A stretch of 64,000 nt of DNA, taken from positions 169,001 through 233,000 of the forward strand of contig NZ_CP020472.1 of the NCBI RefSeq assembly GCF_002075795.1, in the 5' to 3' direction. How positions within the stretch are numbered: the stretch's first letter is position 1; every line of letters begins with the position of its first letter. The DNA comes from Shewanella japonica (GTDB taxonomy: Bacteria; Pseudomonadota; Gammaproteobacteria; Enterobacterales; Shewanellaceae). Under the pieces are notes generated by a model. That model searched no databases. It was not told the origin of the DNA and saw only the letters and a program-made list of their open reading frames with translations. Below, one piece after another: positions 27,075 through 37,599 of this stretch. Position numbers and translations under genes: made by a program.

Positions 27075-27543
27075 GTTTATTTTTTGTAAATAAATAAATG
27101 TATCAAATGTTACATTTGATAATGGTTATCATTTACGGCCCTTTGTTAGTATATTTTTTATTTTAAATAATACCAAATAAATAAAGATAAATAAGATACC
27201 TCTTTGTGGGTATAAGTTGGTTTTTATTTATTGACTCCCTCGTTTTAAATTTTCATTAACTAAAATAACTCATTGTTTTTTATAACCCTGCTAAAAGTAA
27301 GTCTACTAGCGGTAAATTAAAAATTGATATGAACCTGTATTTTGATTGTTCTGTTTTAAGAATTTAGTCCATTGTGTCGCTTTGCTAATGCCTAAAAAAC
27401 CGAGCTAAGTTACCGTTAAACTGAGCTGTCATCCTATTTAGGTTGAAAATACCCTGTAAAAATTCACTTTCTCAATAAACGTTTTAAGCAGGTTATGCTA
27501 TCTTTGGGCGATATTTGTTATTCAACGCCGAATAAGACCTTTT
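27075..27543. other. Gene-free AT-rich spacer before tex
   Basis: 469 bp without coding potential. It contains two overlapping palindromes at 27102-27131 (listed separately), and a nested pairing region: AATAAATAAA (27176-27185) against TTTATTTATT (27223-27232), enclosing ATACC/GGTAT. A further imperfect pairing (AGCTnAGTT with AACTnAGCT) lies near 27403-27427. No T-run follows any of them, so none is a clear terminator. The tex promoter must lie towards the right end. Confidence 0.5.
27102..27131. promoter_or_regulatory. Overlapping palindromes, right one Fur-like
   Basis: Left element (27102-27120): perfect 9-1-9 inverted repeat with arms ATCAAATGT and ACATTTGAT. Right element (27117-27131): TGATAATGGTTATCA, a 7-1-7 Fur-type repeat with one mismatch. 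They overlap by four bases. The site is 28 bp after the AraC-type gene and over 400 bp before tex, so neither gene is an obvious target. Confidence 0.6.
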
Positions 27544-29901
27544 ATGCTAAGTATTGCTCAGATTATCGCTCAGGAATTGAATGTCCGTGAGCAACAAGTT
27601 TCAGATACCATTGCGTTACTTGATGATGGCTCCACCGTCCCGTTTGTTGCTCGATACCGTAAAGAAGCTACAGGGGGATTAGATGATGCTCAGTTAAGAA
27701 CACTCGATAGTCGTTTAGGCTACTTACGTGAACTGGCAGAAAGAAGACAAGTGATTCTTTCTAGCATTGAAACCCAAGGTAAGCTTACGCCTGCTTTGCA
27801 ACAAGCGATCAATACTGCTGATAGTAAAACACGTCTTGAAGATCTCTACCTACCTTACAAACCTAAGCGCCGTACTAAAGGCCAGATTGCTATCGAAGCA
27901 GGTTTGCTACCGCTAGCTGATTTTTTATTGACGAATCGCCAAGCGGATTTAGAAAGCAAAGCCGCTGAGTTTGTGAATGCAGAGGCTGGCTTTGGAGATA
28001 CCAAAGCCGTATTAGATGGTGCTCGATTTATATTAATGGAGCGCTTTGCTGAAGATGCAGACTTACTGCAAAAAATTCGTAAACACCTTAGTCAACAAGC
28101 TGTGCTTGAAAGTCGCATGGTTAAAGGTAAAGAAAAAGAAGGTGCCAAATTCCGTGACTATTTTGAGCATACTGAAGCCATAACTAAGGTGCCATCACAT
28201 CGCGCATTAGCGATGCTGAGAGGGCGCAATGAGGGCGTGCTGAGTCTGTCGATGAATGCAGACCCTAAAGCAGAAGTGGCACAAAGCAGTTATTGCGTGG
28301 TTATCATTGCTGATCATTTCAATTTGAAGTTATCTGATTCGAGTGTCGATCAATGGCTTAAAACAGTGGTGACAGCCACTTGGCGAATTAAAATTGCTTT
28401 GCAAATGGAAACCGAGTTCATAAGCCAAATGCGTGAACGTGCTGAAGCGGAAGCGATTAATGTATTTGCGCGTAACTTGGGTGATTTATTGATGGCTGCA
28501 CCTGCTGGAGCTAAAGCCACAATGGGTCTCGACCCTGGACTTCGTACTGGTGTTAAAGTTGCGATTGTTGATAACACAGGTAAATTTGTCGCACACACGA
28601 CGATATTCCCTCATGCTCCACAAAATGTCTGGGATAAGTCTATCCGTACGCTGGCTAACTTAATAAAAATGCATAAAGTGGACATCATTGCTATTGGTAA
28701 TGGTACAGCGTCACGTGAGACCGATAAACTTGCTGCTGAAGTGATTAGCTTTATGAAAGAAACACACCCGAGTTTAACCAAAGTGATGGTTAGCGAAGCG
28801 GGCGCTTCAGTCTATTCTGCTTCTGAATTAGCATCGGAAGAGTTTCCTAATCTTGATGTCTCGATTCGTGGCGCAGTTTCCATTGCTCGTCGTTTGCAAG
28901 ATCCGCTAGCAGAGTTAGTTAAGATTGAGCCTAAATCTATTGGTGTAGGTCAATATCAGCACGATGTGAGCCAAAGCCAGCTATCAAGTTCACTTGAGGC
29001 CGTCGTAGAAGACTGTGTAAATGGTGTTGGTGTCGACTTGAACATGGCGTCTGCGCCATTACTGGCTCAAGTGGCAGGTTTGAATAAAACCTTGGCTAAA
29101 AATGTGGTCAGTTACCGCGATGAGAACGGTCAGTTTGAGTCGCGTAAACAGTTGCTAAAAGTGGCACGCTTAGGCCCTAAAGCTTATGAACAAGCAGCCG
29201 GTTTCTTACGCATTCGTCATGCAAAAAATCCATTAGATGGCTCAGCAGTTCACCCTGAGGCTTATAAGTTAGTGGAAACCATTGCTAAAGCTAAACAGCA
29301 GACGGTTGAACAGCTAATGGGTAACAGTGAATTATTAGCGCAGCTTAATGCTGCTGAGTTTGTCACTGAGGAATTTGGTTTACCGACCATTACCGACATT
29401 TTAGCCGAGCTTGATAAACCTGGACGTGATCCTCGTGGTGAGTTCAAGACAGCGAGCTTTAAAGAAGGGGTTGAAGAGCTAAAAGATCTTAAACTCGAAA
29501 TGATCCTCGAAGGGGTTGTGACCAATGTGACCAACTTCGGTGCTTTCGTGGATGTTGGGGTTCATCAAGACGGTTTAGTGCATATCTCTTCATTGACAGA
29601 CAAGTTTGTCAGCGATCCACACACGATTGTGAAAGCGGGTGATGTGGTTAAAGTTAAGGTCATGGAAGTGGATGTTGAACGTCGCCGTATTGCGTTAAGT
29701 ATGCGATTAGACGAGCCATTACAAGCAGCGAATAAATCTAAACCTCAGTCTAACGCTAAGACGGGTTCAGCTCATAAGCCAAGTGGCGCTAAACATGCTG
29801 CAAACAAGCATAATGGCGGTCAGCGTAAACAAAATAAAGCGCCTGCCAATGCGGCAATGGGTAATGCATTTGCTGATGCCTTTGCTAAGCTAAAAAAGTA
29901 A
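27544..29901 (+). CDS. tex: Tex, transcription accessory protein
   Basis: 785 aa, Tex/YhgF family, normal length. The N-terminal helical region includes the signature [17 protein letters not shown]; a YqgF-like RNase H fold follows ([17 protein letters not shown]), then helix-hairpin-helix modules ([16 protein letters not shown]) and a C-terminal S1 RNA-binding domain (about 650-720, [21 protein letters not shown]). The last 60 residues are a Lys/Ala/Asn-rich tail. Tex binds nucleic acids and affects transcription in several bacteria; the precise role is unsettled. Monocistronic, with its own terminator. Confidence 0.95.
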   Translation: MLSIAQIIAQELNVREQQVSDTIALLDDGSTVPFVARYRKEATGGLDDAQLRTLDSRLGYLRELAERRQVILSSIETQGKLTPALQQAINTADSKTRLEDLYLPYKPKRRTKGQIAIEAGLLPLADFLLTNRQADLESKAAEFVNAEAGFGDTKAVLDGARFILMERFAEDADLLQKIRKHLSQQAVLESRMVKGKEKEGAKFRDYFEHTEAITKVPSHRALAMLRGRNEGVLSLSMNADPKAEVAQSSYCVVIIADHFNLKLSDSSVDQWLKTVVTATWRIKIALQMETEFISQMRERAEAEAINVFARNLGDLLMAAPAGAKATMGLDPGLRTGVKVAIVDNTGKFVAHTTIFPHAPQNVWDKSIRTLANLIKMHKVDIIAIGNGTASRETDKLAAEVISFMKETHPSLTKVMVSEAGASVYSASELASEEFPNLDVSIRGAVSIARRLQDPLAELVKIEPKSIGVGQYQHDVSQSQLSSSLEAVVEDCVNGVGVDLNMASAPLLAQVAGLNKTLAKNVVSYRDENGQFESRKQLLKVARLGPKAYEQAAGFLRIRHAKNPLDGSAVHPEAYKLVETIAKAKQQTVEQLMGNSELLAQLNAAEFVTEEFGLPTITDILAELDKPGRDPRGEFKTASFKEGVEELKDLKLEMILEGVVTNVTNFGAFVDVGVHQDGLVHISSLTDKFVSDPHTIVKAGDVVKVKVMEVDVERRRIALSMRLDEPLQAANKSKPQSNAKTGSAHKPSGAKHAANKHNGGQRKQNKAPANAAMGNAFADAFAKLKK

Positions 29902-29937
29902 ACTAGCTGATGTATTAACAATTTAAAATCAATGATT

Positions 29938-29970
29938 AAGCCCTTAGCTTTAGGTTAAGGGCTTTTTTAT
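29938..29970 (+). terminator. Terminator of tex
   Basis: 9-bp stem AAGCCCTTA/TAAGGGCTT, 9-nt loop, then TTTTTT, 36 bp after the tex stop. It touches the last bases of the convergent gene on the other strand. Confidence 0.88.
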
Positions 29971-30893
29971 GGAAGGTAACCTGAGCAGACTTCATCAAAA
30001 TGAGTGTATGGCGATAACAAGTAGTTAGCTTGTTGCATCTCAGCTAGAAGCTTGGGATCCATTAACGGGTTTTCGATACTGAATATGCGTCGTTCACTGA
30101 GCTTTGATGAGATCAACTCTTGGCAGTACTGGCGGTAAAATGTGTTATCGAATTGGCCGTTTGCCATAATACGTTTAATGCCGACCTCGATTCGCTTAGC
30201 CAGTTGTGGCTCATCAGGTGAAACATAAAAGAAGGTCGCTAACGGAATATGTAGCAGCACATTTTCATCTAGCACTAAATCTGCAAATTTAACTTTAAAT
30301 GAACTTAACTCGGCTGGCGCTTCATTAACTCCACGGCCAAAACTTTCAAAGCGGCCTTTGTCTAGCATATGAAATAAACCGTCGTAACTTGAACCGACAA
30401 CCACGTCAAACCCGGCTTTTTCAAATGCCAGTCTTGTTGACCAATGTATGCCGCTGCCAGTTGGGATTTGTTTGAGTTGTTCAATGGTTTTGATCTTGGA
30501 AAATTGGGCTTGAGTTTGTTTTTTGATAATGAAAACTCTAAAACCCTGGATACCTTTACGAATAGGCACTCTTATCGGAATCAGCTTTTCATTCCAAGCG
30601 GGTTTTATGGCTTCTGCAATGACGTTAATGAGCTCGCCATCGACCATTTCTGTCAAAATCCGATCACGGGTCATAAAGATTGGAGAGTGGGTGATTTCCC
30701 ATTCGCCAAAATCATCTTCGGTGTTTTCAAGTATCAGCTGCATTAACTCATAGCTGTAATGGTAACGCATATCATTGGCAGAGGCTGGCTGATTGAGAAT
30801 GATAATATCTTTGGCAACGGCAAAGGGAGCTATTGTGAAATAGCTAAATAGGTAAGTAACAACAATGACGAGTATGTACTTAAATAATGACAA
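29967..30893 (-). CDS. Orphan periplasmic substrate-binding protein
   Basis: 308 aa, related to the family-3 periplasmic binding fold. Signal peptide (about 1-27, ending FAVAKD), then IIILNQPASAND and the domain-crossing strands seen in amino-acid-binding proteins (GIQGFRVFIIKK, TIEQLKQIPTGSGIHW). No permease or ATPase gene is near, so it may serve signalling rather than import, as do many stand-alone Shewanella proteins of this type. The start is TTG, supported by AAGG 7 nt upstream and a good signal peptide; there is no ATG before the hydrophobic core. Confidence 0.75.
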   Translation of the reverse strand: MSLFKYILVIVVTYLFSYFTIAPFAVAKDIIILNQPASANDMRYHYSYELMQLILENTEDDFGEWEITHSPIFMTRDRILTEMVDGELINVIAEAIKPAWNEKLIPIRVPIRKGIQGFRVFIIKKQTQAQFSKIKTIEQLKQIPTGSGIHWSTRLAFEKAGFDVVVGSSYDGLFHMLDKGRFESFGRGVNEAPAELSSFKVKFADLVLDENVLLHIPLATFFYVSPDEPQLAKRIEVGIKRIMANGQFDNTFYRQYCQELISSKLSERRIFSIENPLMDPKLLAEMQQANYLLSPYTHFDEVCSGYLP

Positions 30894-31066
30894 AAGAGTG
30901 CCTTGACTGAGTCCTTCAGAATATTAGCTTATTCAATATAATTAAATAGTTACCAATACTCAATATTTACAAGATACAAAAGCAAAATTTGCTTGATAAC
31001 GATCAATATTTCATGGCGTTACCAAGTCATGTTGTTGCGTTTAAGCTAAGGTAGGTAAAGCAGGAT

Positions 31067-31588
31067 TTAGACTAACGCGAATAGTTGGCTTTGCTCAGCA
31101 GGCGTTGTTTGCTGCTGATAAAACTGACCGACTCGTTCACCTAGTTGCTCATAAAATGCTTGCTCTTGTTCTTGGTTAGCATCATGAAGTAACAAGCTTT
31201 GAATCGCTCGGCTATTATTCTTGTCGCTGATTTTATCTGTTTCAACATTCGGGTTATTTGGGTTTTTTTGCTGAATATCACGACGTTGAATCGTTGGGTT
31301 ACTATTGGCTGCCACTCGTAATAGTTGTGGAAAAATACCTTTTGGTCCCAAGGTTTGTTGCTGCGTTTGCTGTTGCTCGGCAGATTGTTTTTGCTGCTGT
31401 TTTTGATCGAGTAATTCGTGGCGAGTTAACCGTTCATTTTGCTGATTATACGCCCGCTCTTGGTAGGCTTTAGACAACTCTTGTGGTGGCAGAATAGGCT
31501 TGGCTTGCTGATTATCCGCGCGCGCAAGATCCGTCGCAACATTACTTGTTGCTATCGGTACTTGGGGATAATTAGTGACAACCAGCAT
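31067..31588 (-). CDS. Gln-rich protein, unknown function
   Basis: 173 aa, no signal peptide or membrane helix. The middle (about 45-85) is a Gln-rich low-complexity segment (LDQKQQQKQSAEQQQTQQQ), probably coiled coil or disordered; the C-terminal third is helical (EQAFYEQLGERVGQFYQQQ). I start at the ATG at 31588; a GTG three codons upstream is possible. It is separated from its neighbours by spacers and its family is not recognised. Some Shewanella proteins of this kind are annotated near flagellar or pilus loci, but nothing here supports that. Confidence 0.6.
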   Translation of the reverse strand: MLVVTNYPQVPIATSNVATDLARADNQQAKPILPPQELSKAYQERAYNQQNERLTRHELLDQKQQQKQSAEQQQTQQQTLGPKGIFPQLLRVAANSNPTIQRRDIQQKNPNNPNVETDKISDKNNSRAIQSLLLHDANQEQEQAFYEQLGERVGQFYQQQTTPAEQSQLFALV

Positions 31589-31654
31589 AAAACTCACTTA
31601 GATATTGAATAATAACGTACAAATTATAGTCAATATTAAAGTGGTTTTATAGCG

Positions 31655-32449
31655 CTAGTCTGTATATTTATTGATCCAAGTACATAATTCGTTCAAAAAA
31701 TCATCTGTATGTGAAATGAACGGCGCATGGGATGCTTTATTGTGAATAACGTCTTTTATACTTGTTGCTTGCGGCAAAACAGAGATGATCTTTTTTGGAA
31801 CTAAACTGTCACATTTGCCCCAAATTCGTAACCATGGCTGCTGAATATGATGTAACTGCGAACGCAAATCTACGGTACGAAGCATCCCTAAACCTTGATC
31901 AAGTACTGGCTGACTGGGTAAGGGTTTTGCTAATACCAGTTTCTTTATCATGCCAATGTCATCTTTGGCTGAATCACTTCCCATTGCTTGAATCGCTAAA
32001 AAGCGCTCCACGGTTTTCGCTAAGTTTATGCTGAGTTGCTCCGAAAATTGTGCCAATACCTTAGGGGCAATACCTGGCCAGCTTTGCTCATCGTTATTTG
32101 GTTGCTGCGCCATAAAGCAAGGTGATGACGCAACCGTGATTAAGGCTTTAACTGAGCGAGGGTGATTAATTGCAACCTGAGTGGCTACCAGCCCACCCAG
32201 TGACCAACCTAACCAAATTGCCTGCTGCGGTAATTGGTGAGCAAGTTGTTCAGCCCATGCGTTGATATCGCCTTCGTTGGCTTCACTATCGCCAAAGCCC
32301 GGCAGGTCGACAAAATGCACTCTATACTGTTCCAAAGCCGTTGCTAAAGGATGAAATACGGCTGAGTTAACTCCCCAGCCATGAAGCAGTATTAGATCTT
32401 GGCCTTCACCAACAGTGTGAACGTGTAGCTTAGAAAAAGTGGGCTGCAA
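31655..32449 (-). CDS. bioH: BioH, pimeloyl-ACP methyl ester esterase
   Basis: 264 aa alpha/beta hydrolase. Oxyanion-hole HGWG (about 23-26), nucleophile S83 in GWSLGG, catalytic D214 in GKCDSLVP and H241 in ASHAPF: the order and spacing match E. coli BioH. It cleaves the methyl ester of pimeloyl-ACP and so ends the disguised fatty-acid stage of biotin synthesis. The start codon is TTG, with GAGG 6 nt upstream and no ATG near. It is divergent from a ComF/GntX gene, the arrangement also found in enterobacteria (bioH-gntX-nfuA). Confidence 0.92.
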   Translation of the reverse strand: MQPTFSKLHVHTVGEGQDLILLHGWGVNSAVFHPLATALEQYRVHFVDLPGFGDSEANEGDINAWAEQLAHQLPQQAIWLGWSLGGLVATQVAINHPRSVKALITVASSPCFMAQQPNNDEQSWPGIAPKVLAQFSEQLSINLAKTVERFLAIQAMGSDSAKDDIGMIKKLVLAKPLPSQPVLDQGLGMLRTVDLRSQLHHIQQPWLRIWGKCDSLVPKKIISVLPQATSIKDVIHNKASHAPFISHTDDFLNELCTWINKYTD

Positions 32450-32509
32450 AGGTTACCTCAAATCATCACGATACAGACAAGTAAGTGCCATACAGGATAA
32501 GGATATTAT

Positions 32510-33274
32510 ATGGATTGGCAACTCCCACAAGCCTATAGTCATCGTTTAACGTCGTTTGCCCATTGGCTTCGACGTCATTTACCAAATCGATGTCTATTAT
32601 GCCGCCAAGACATACGTCAGTTTGATTCAGGGAAACCTCAAACGGGCATTTGTCACCACTGTTTAGTTGCTGGGCTATATCAGCACGAAGTGTGTTTAGG
32701 TTGTGGTAAGCGTATGGAGCAACTTCAAGCCTATTGTGGTCACTGTTTGCAACACAAACCTATGATGGTCATTGCACCTTGTAGTTATCATCACAGTCTT
32801 GGCGAGTTAGTTTCAGGAATAAAATACCAACAGCAATGTGCGCCTCTTACTGCGTTAGTGAATGTGCTGGCGGTTCGGGTTATGGATCTGGTTGCCAGAG
32901 GAGTGATTACATTGCCGCAAGTGATCGTGCCTGTGCCATTGCACAAGAACCGTTTACAGCAACGTGGCTTTAATCAGGCGTGGCTAATTGCAGATGAATT
33001 AAGCCGTCAATTGGGGATCCCCATGGACGACAGTTTGTTAGTGCGAAGCATCGATACCCAAGCTCAGGCTGGGCTAGATGGGCAAGCTAGGCGACGCAAT
33101 TGCGCCGATGCTTTTAATACAACGAAAGCCATACCTTATCAGCGTGTGGCATTAATTGATGATGTGGTAACGACAGGGACGACAGTCAATGAAATTGGCA
33201 AGCTATTTGCGGCAGATTATGTTCATGTTCAAGCATGGTGTTTAGCACGAGCTGAAGCGCCAGGCCTGCTGTAA
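32510..33274 (+). CDS. ComF/GntX-family phosphoribosyltransferase-like protein
   Basis: 254 aa. The N-terminal part has paired Cys motifs typical of a zinc-binding module (CLLC, CHHC, CLGCG, CGHC, about residues 27-80); the C-terminal part has a PRPP-binding loop (VALIDDVVTTGTTVNEIG, about 218-235). Members support use of extracellular DNA or uptake competence in some bacteria, and are called GntX in E. coli (now YhgH). The AAGGA upstream of the ATG at 32510 supports the start. Position between bioH and nfuA is conserved, but here two extra genes separate it from nfuA. Confidence 0.88.
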   Translation: MDWQLPQAYSHRLTSFAHWLRRHLPNRCLLCRQDIRQFDSGKPQTGICHHCLVAGLYQHEVCLGCGKRMEQLQAYCGHCLQHKPMMVIAPCSYHHSLGELVSGIKYQQQCAPLTALVNVLAVRVMDLVARGVITLPQVIVPVPLHKNRLQQRGFNQAWLIADELSRQLGIPMDDSLLVRSIDTQAQAGLDGQARRRNCADAFNTTKAIPYQRVALIDDVVTTGTTVNEIGKLFAADYVHVQAWCLARAEAPGLL

Positions 33275-33435
33275 TGTAGATAGCTTAAGTTGCTGATTTA
33301 AGTTGATAATAAGAAATGTATGTCGCTTCAATGGCGGAGTTGTCAAATACTGATAATAAAAGTATCTTACAGCCTTATTCACTATAAGCCTTTTATACGA
33401 AACATATCGTCTAAACATGGAAGTTACTGATAAAA

Positions 33436-34014
33436 ATGGAAATTAAACAGAAAAAATTATCAAATCAGCACACATTTACATTCAATGAACATAGCCTAAA
33501 TTTTGCTTTTAAAAATAAATCGGGCGCAGAAGATGTGGATGTCGAATATGGGACTTTTCCTGATAAATCATCTTTACTCATTGAGCAAAATGATTGGCTA
33601 AGAAATGTAGGTATTCTTTGGTTTTTATTGGGAGCATTGAATATTGGCCGTGCGGTATTCAGTGATAATCCTGTTACAGGTACTGGTTTATGGCTTTTTC
33701 TAGGCATTATTTGCTTAATTTGGTTTGCAGTGACTAAGGTCAGGTATTCGGTATTTAAAACTGAAACCAGCAATATATTTGTGATTCAAAATGGGCAGCA
33801 TGATCACATCATTGATGAAATTTCAAAACGAAAAAAAGCACAACTACTGCAGTGGTATGGTGATGTTAATGTTGATAATGACCCTGAAAGCGAAATAAAC
33901 AAATTTAGATGGTTAGCAGAGCAAAATGTGATCACCAAAGAGCAAGCAGAAGAAAAAATAGCCCAAGTTGAGTTTGCGCATAAAGATCCTGACTTACAGC
34001 ATAAACTGAATTAG
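33436..34014 (+). CDS. Two-helix membrane protein, unknown function
   Basis: 192 aa. A soluble N-terminal domain (about 1-55, beta-rich) precedes two membrane helices (about 58-75 and 85-103), followed by a cytoplasmic part with a charged helical end (EINKFRWLAEQNVITKEQAEEKIAQ) like the short SHOCT-type motif found at the end of many membrane proteins. It interrupts the bioH-gntX-nfuA block together with the M14 peptidase. Own terminator downstream. Family not recognised. Confidence 0.65.
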   Translation: MEIKQKKLSNQHTFTFNEHSLNFAFKNKSGAEDVDVEYGTFPDKSSLLIEQNDWLRNVGILWFLLGALNIGRAVFSDNPVTGTGLWLFLGIICLIWFAVTKVRYSVFKTETSNIFVIQNGQHDHIIDEISKRKKAQLLQWYGDVNVDNDPESEINKFRWLAEQNVITKEQAEEKIAQVEFAHKDPDLQHKLN

Positions 34015-34030
34015 CTTATATTTTGATATT

Positions 34031-34057
34031 AAAAAAGAGCGACTTGCGCTCTTTTTT
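34031..34057. terminator. Bidirectional terminator
   Basis: Perfect 11-bp stem AAAAAAGAGCG/CGCTCTTTTTT with loop ACTTG, between the rightward membrane-protein gene and the leftward M14 peptidase. Confidence 0.9.
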
Positions 34058-34091
34058 AATTGTAGATTATGCCCTTAATGCTCAGATAAAA

Positions 34092-36710
34092 TTACATCGC
34101 TGATGGCACAAAATACAGGGCATTGGCATACACTTTCTCTGTGCCTAGCCAGATGTTTCTGAACAATAAATTATCCGTTAAGGCAACCACTTCACCTTTA
34201 CCTTTCTTTTCGACAATCATAGCCGGCGTGTTGGCAAAAGAGCGTTGATATTCTTTTGCTAGAAAGCCACTGACCAGTAGTTCATTATCGTATTCTGCCG
34301 CCACAATAAATGGTGTGGACGTTGGGCCAAAGCTGATTTCGCGATTTTTCATCACATGTAATGGGTTTGGTAAGCCAAAGGTGATGGGGTGAGTTTGGTC
34401 TAACGTTAACGACACAATAGCGCCACCAATTGACTGACGAGCATCTAACTTTGACTTGTCGCCAAACTTAAGTCCTGAAGTACTAAATAGATTATTGAGC
34501 TCACGCTTAGATTTAGGCTCTGACTTTAAAATATTGCGCTTTTTAAGCCAAACTAAGGCACGTTTTTGCGCCACAATAGTCCCCCCATCCGAAACGTATT
34601 TTCCTAGCTGTCTCGATGTTGCATCACTAATAACATGATAAGGTCCATCAGCCATAAATATATGGCTATAAGCGGACAAATCGATTGAAGTCAGTCGTTC
34701 ACTGTTCACCATAGTGACAGGGATGCCTAAGGTCTTATCAAGGTAGTACCAAAGCTGGCCTGTTTCTGAAGCATTGGTATCGGAGCCGGTGACCAATAAT
34801 GGTGTGACGGGCTGAACTTTAATAAAGTCATCGCTACCTAAATCCATACCTGCAGCAGTATGCGATGAACTGGCAGCCACAATATTGACTTGATATTGAG
34901 CGGCAAGCTCACTGACAATTTGTCGGACTTGCTCTTCTGATACAGATTGCTTTAATGGAATTTGTAAGCTTCCCGCGACAAATTCAACGGGCAAGTTTTT
35001 ACTGTTAGCTGCACTGAGACTAAATGGCTTGAGGGCATATTTTACTAATACACCTTGATGCAATAATTGCTGTAAAAAAGGGGCTGCAGCTGCTTGTTGC
35101 CAATCTACAATAAGTGCAACCGCCTCATCAGGGAACACGGTTTTTGTGGTGTTAGCACTTATTGTTAGTGCTTTCGCTACCGGTTTATCTGCAAGGAATT
35201 TAATACTCGGCTTAGCACCTTCAATCAATGTTAACCCCAGTGCCGACTCAAAGTTCCATGTGGAAATATCGTAAAAGGTTTCATCCTTAAACTCGGTCCG
35301 CTTATCAAATAAGGCTTCAACTAAGTCGTGCTGTGGCTGACTTTTGGGAATAAAGATACTGTCTTGCTCCGAGAAGATAATGTCGTCATCTTCTATTGGT
35401 TTAGCAAGGTATTTAAAGCTGATTTTATGCTGATTTAGGATATCTGTTAGCTGTGATATATGAGCTGCGCCGCCATGAGCTTTAATCAATCTCCCCGTTT
35501 GCTTGCCATCTCGTGTGCGCTTAGCATTGCTTGAGAAAAAGTCTGTTTGATACTTCATCAGCTTCTCGCGCAAGTTATGCGCGCCTTGCAAACTCGAAAT
35601 TGAAGTAGCGAACTGGTTATCAATGCTATTTGCTAGCGTCACCACACCATTTGGCGATGCTTGGGCTTGTCCACGGGAGCTGGCTTGTTCAAATAAAATG
35701 CCTACTGCGCCATTAATATCAGGATAGGTTGAGCCTTTGCCATAGAAAAAATCATCAAACATTTGTTCACTAAAATACACCTGCTTCACCTGATCTAATG
35801 CTTGGCGATGAAATGCTGCCAGTTCATTTGATAATTGCTGGTTGGCTTTACTGGTAAGCGGGTTAACCCTATCAGGCACTCCGGGCTGAAAAAAGTAAGA
35901 CTGTTGATGCCACATTTCGTGGAAGTCACCGACATAATGCGGTTGCCACTTGTGAAAGAAGGCAACTCGGCCTTGAGACGCTGGATGACGTAGAAACAAC
36001 CAATCACGGTTTAAATCTGCTAAGTAATGGTTAAAGCGGCCACCTGGCCAATCTTGATTATGTTCTCGATGATTGTTATCGGTGACGACCACTTGGCCCT
36101 TGTTATTATTGGCCCAGTTTGAAAAGCGATCAAAGCCATCAGGATTTTGTGTTGGGGTAATTAGAATCACGGTATCTTCAAGCAAGTCTTTAACCCAAGG
36201 CGCATTGGCAGAAGCAAGGTAATGGCTTAATGCTATTGCCGCATGGGCACCACTGGCTTCGTCGCCATGAATTGAATAGGCAAGCCAAACGACGAGAGGT
36301 TGAGTATTACTGCGGCTATTTTGCATGGTGCCGAATTTGACTTTACTGCGATAAGCTAAAATATCAGAAAGATTTTTTTGGTTGGTTTCAGAGGTAATTA
36401 CCGCAGTGAGCTGATGTCGTCTTTCTTGGCTATAACCTGCTGAGTCCAACGACACACGCTCGCTCTCAGTGGCCAGAATCTGCAAGTACTGATTAATTTG
36501 ATCGTGTCTTAAATGCCATTCACCCAGCGGATAACCTAAGTATTCAGCTGGTAAGGTAATATCAGCGTTGATGTCTTCGCTGAGTAATCGTTGATTAATT
36601 CGTGTGTCTGCCGCGCTCGTCTGTGAAGATGCGCTTAAAGAAACAAAAAGTGGCAAGCTTGCCATCACAGCAATGAGTAGACGAACAAGGTGGCTTGGTA
36701 AACTAATCAT
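34092..36710 (-). CDS. M14-family zinc carboxypeptidase, exported
   Basis: 872 aa with an N-terminal signal peptide (hydrophobic about 10-28). The M14 catalytic domain spans about 60-380; zinc ligands H148 and E151 are in the H-x-x-E motif (AYSIHGDEASGA), and the third His is probably in the GDFHEMWH segment. The C-terminal half (about 540-872) has a glutamine-amidotransferase-like fold (IFMADGPYHVISD, GTIVAQKRALVWL), as in the large M14 peptidases of Shewanella and other marine gammaproteobacteria. Likely a periplasmic or secreted peptide-degrading enzyme. No clear Shine-Dalgarno at the ATG. Monocistronic. Confidence 0.88.
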   Translation of the reverse strand: MISLPSHLVRLLIAVMASLPLFVSLSASSQTSAADTRINQRLLSEDINADITLPAEYLGYPLGEWHLRHDQINQYLQILATESERVSLDSAGYSQERRHQLTAVITSETNQKNLSDILAYRSKVKFGTMQNSRSNTQPLVVWLAYSIHGDEASGAHAAIALSHYLASANAPWVKDLLEDTVILITPTQNPDGFDRFSNWANNNKGQVVVTDNNHREHNQDWPGGRFNHYLADLNRDWLFLRHPASQGRVAFFHKWQPHYVGDFHEMWHQQSYFFQPGVPDRVNPLTSKANQQLSNELAAFHRQALDQVKQVYFSEQMFDDFFYGKGSTYPDINGAVGILFEQASSRGQAQASPNGVVTLANSIDNQFATSISSLQGAHNLREKLMKYQTDFFSSNAKRTRDGKQTGRLIKAHGGAAHISQLTDILNQHKISFKYLAKPIEDDDIIFSEQDSIFIPKSQPQHDLVEALFDKRTEFKDETFYDISTWNFESALGLTLIEGAKPSIKFLADKPVAKALTISANTTKTVFPDEAVALIVDWQQAAAAPFLQQLLHQGVLVKYALKPFSLSAANSKNLPVEFVAGSLQIPLKQSVSEEQVRQIVSELAAQYQVNIVAASSSHTAAGMDLGSDDFIKVQPVTPLLVTGSDTNASETGQLWYYLDKTLGIPVTMVNSERLTSIDLSAYSHIFMADGPYHVISDATSRQLGKYVSDGGTIVAQKRALVWLKKRNILKSEPKSKRELNNLFSTSGLKFGDKSKLDARQSIGGAIVSLTLDQTHPITFGLPNPLHVMKNREISFGPTSTPFIVAAEYDNELLVSGFLAKEYQRSFANTPAMIVEKKGKGEVVALTDNLLFRNIWLGTEKVYANALYFVPSAM

Positions 36711-36967
36711 AGGAGAAACAACATCATAAAATAAAACAATGCAATTACCATAAAGTGATTAAGCTTAAATCTCCATTAAAAACCCGCTTAAATAGGATAT
36801 TTTTTGTCACACTTGCGAGATGAGGGCTATAAAGCAGGAGCAAGTAGGAGTATCATAGCGCTAAATCTTAGTAAATCACTCAAGTACTATTTAGATGGTG
36901 CACCATGTTGTACGGGTACTGATTGAGCTAAGTAGCATTTTTTTAAGTTTTTCAACGGAGCAGTTAT

Positions 36968-37546
36968 ATGATCAACATTACTGATACGGCTCAGGCGCAT
37001 TTTGTAAAATTACTGGCCGATCAACCTGAAGGCACTCATATCCGTGTGTTTGTCATCAGTCCAGGCACCGCTCAAGCTGAGTGCGGTGTATCTTATTGTC
37101 CGCCAGATGCTGTAGAAGCAGATGATACTGAGCTTCCTTTTAATGGATTCAGTGCCATGGTTGATGAAAAGAGTGCACCATTTTTAGAAGAAGCTAGCAT
37201 TGATTTCGTGACCGATCAGCTGGGTTCGCAACTCACGCTAAAAGCCCCTAACGCGAAAATGCGTAAAGTGGCTGCGGATGCACCGCTAAAAGAGCGTATT
37301 GAGTATGTGATTCAATCAGAAATCAATCCACAGTTAGCCAGCCATGGTGGTAACATCATGCTAGTTGAAATCACTGAAGAAGGAACCGCTGTTCTTCAAT
37401 TCGGTGGTGGCTGTAATGGTTGTTCTCAAGTCGATATCACCTTAAAAGATGGTATTGAAAAGCAGCTATTAGACATGTTCCCAGGTGAACTAACAGGCGT
37501 TAAAGACGTGACTGATCACCAACATGGTGCTCACTCTTATCAATAA
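36968..37546 (+). CDS. nfuA: NfuA, iron-sulphur cluster carrier
   Basis: 192 aa. The N-terminal half is a degenerate A-type scaffold domain; the C-terminal Nfu domain carries C149 and C152 in GGGCNGCSQ, the same positions as in E. coli NfuA. As a dimer it holds a [4Fe-4S] cluster and delivers it to targets such as aconitase and lipoate synthase, mainly under oxidative stress or iron starvation. A CGGAG signal lies 8-9 nt before the ATG. Confidence 0.95.
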   Translation: MINITDTAQAHFVKLLADQPEGTHIRVFVISPGTAQAECGVSYCPPDAVEADDTELPFNGFSAMVDEKSAPFLEEASIDFVTDQLGSQLTLKAPNAKMRKVAADAPLKERIEYVIQSEINPQLASHGGNIMLVEITEEGTAVLQFGGGCNGCSQVDITLKDGIEKQLLDMFPGELTGVKDVTDHQHGAHSYQ

Positions 37547-37568
37547 GCGTTAACGCAATATTGATACT

Positions 37569-37599
37569 AAAAACGCGGCAATATATGTCGCGTTTTTTT
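37569..37599 (+). terminator. Terminator of nfuA
   Basis: 9-bp stem AAAAACGCG/CGCGTTTTT with further weak pairing inside the loop and a T run, 23 bp after the stop. Confidence 0.85.

Noticed and set aside
27130..27543. RyhB-like small RNA below the Fur-type box
   Set aside because: The conserved RyhB pairing core is absent and no terminator follows; kept only as an open possibility in the finding.
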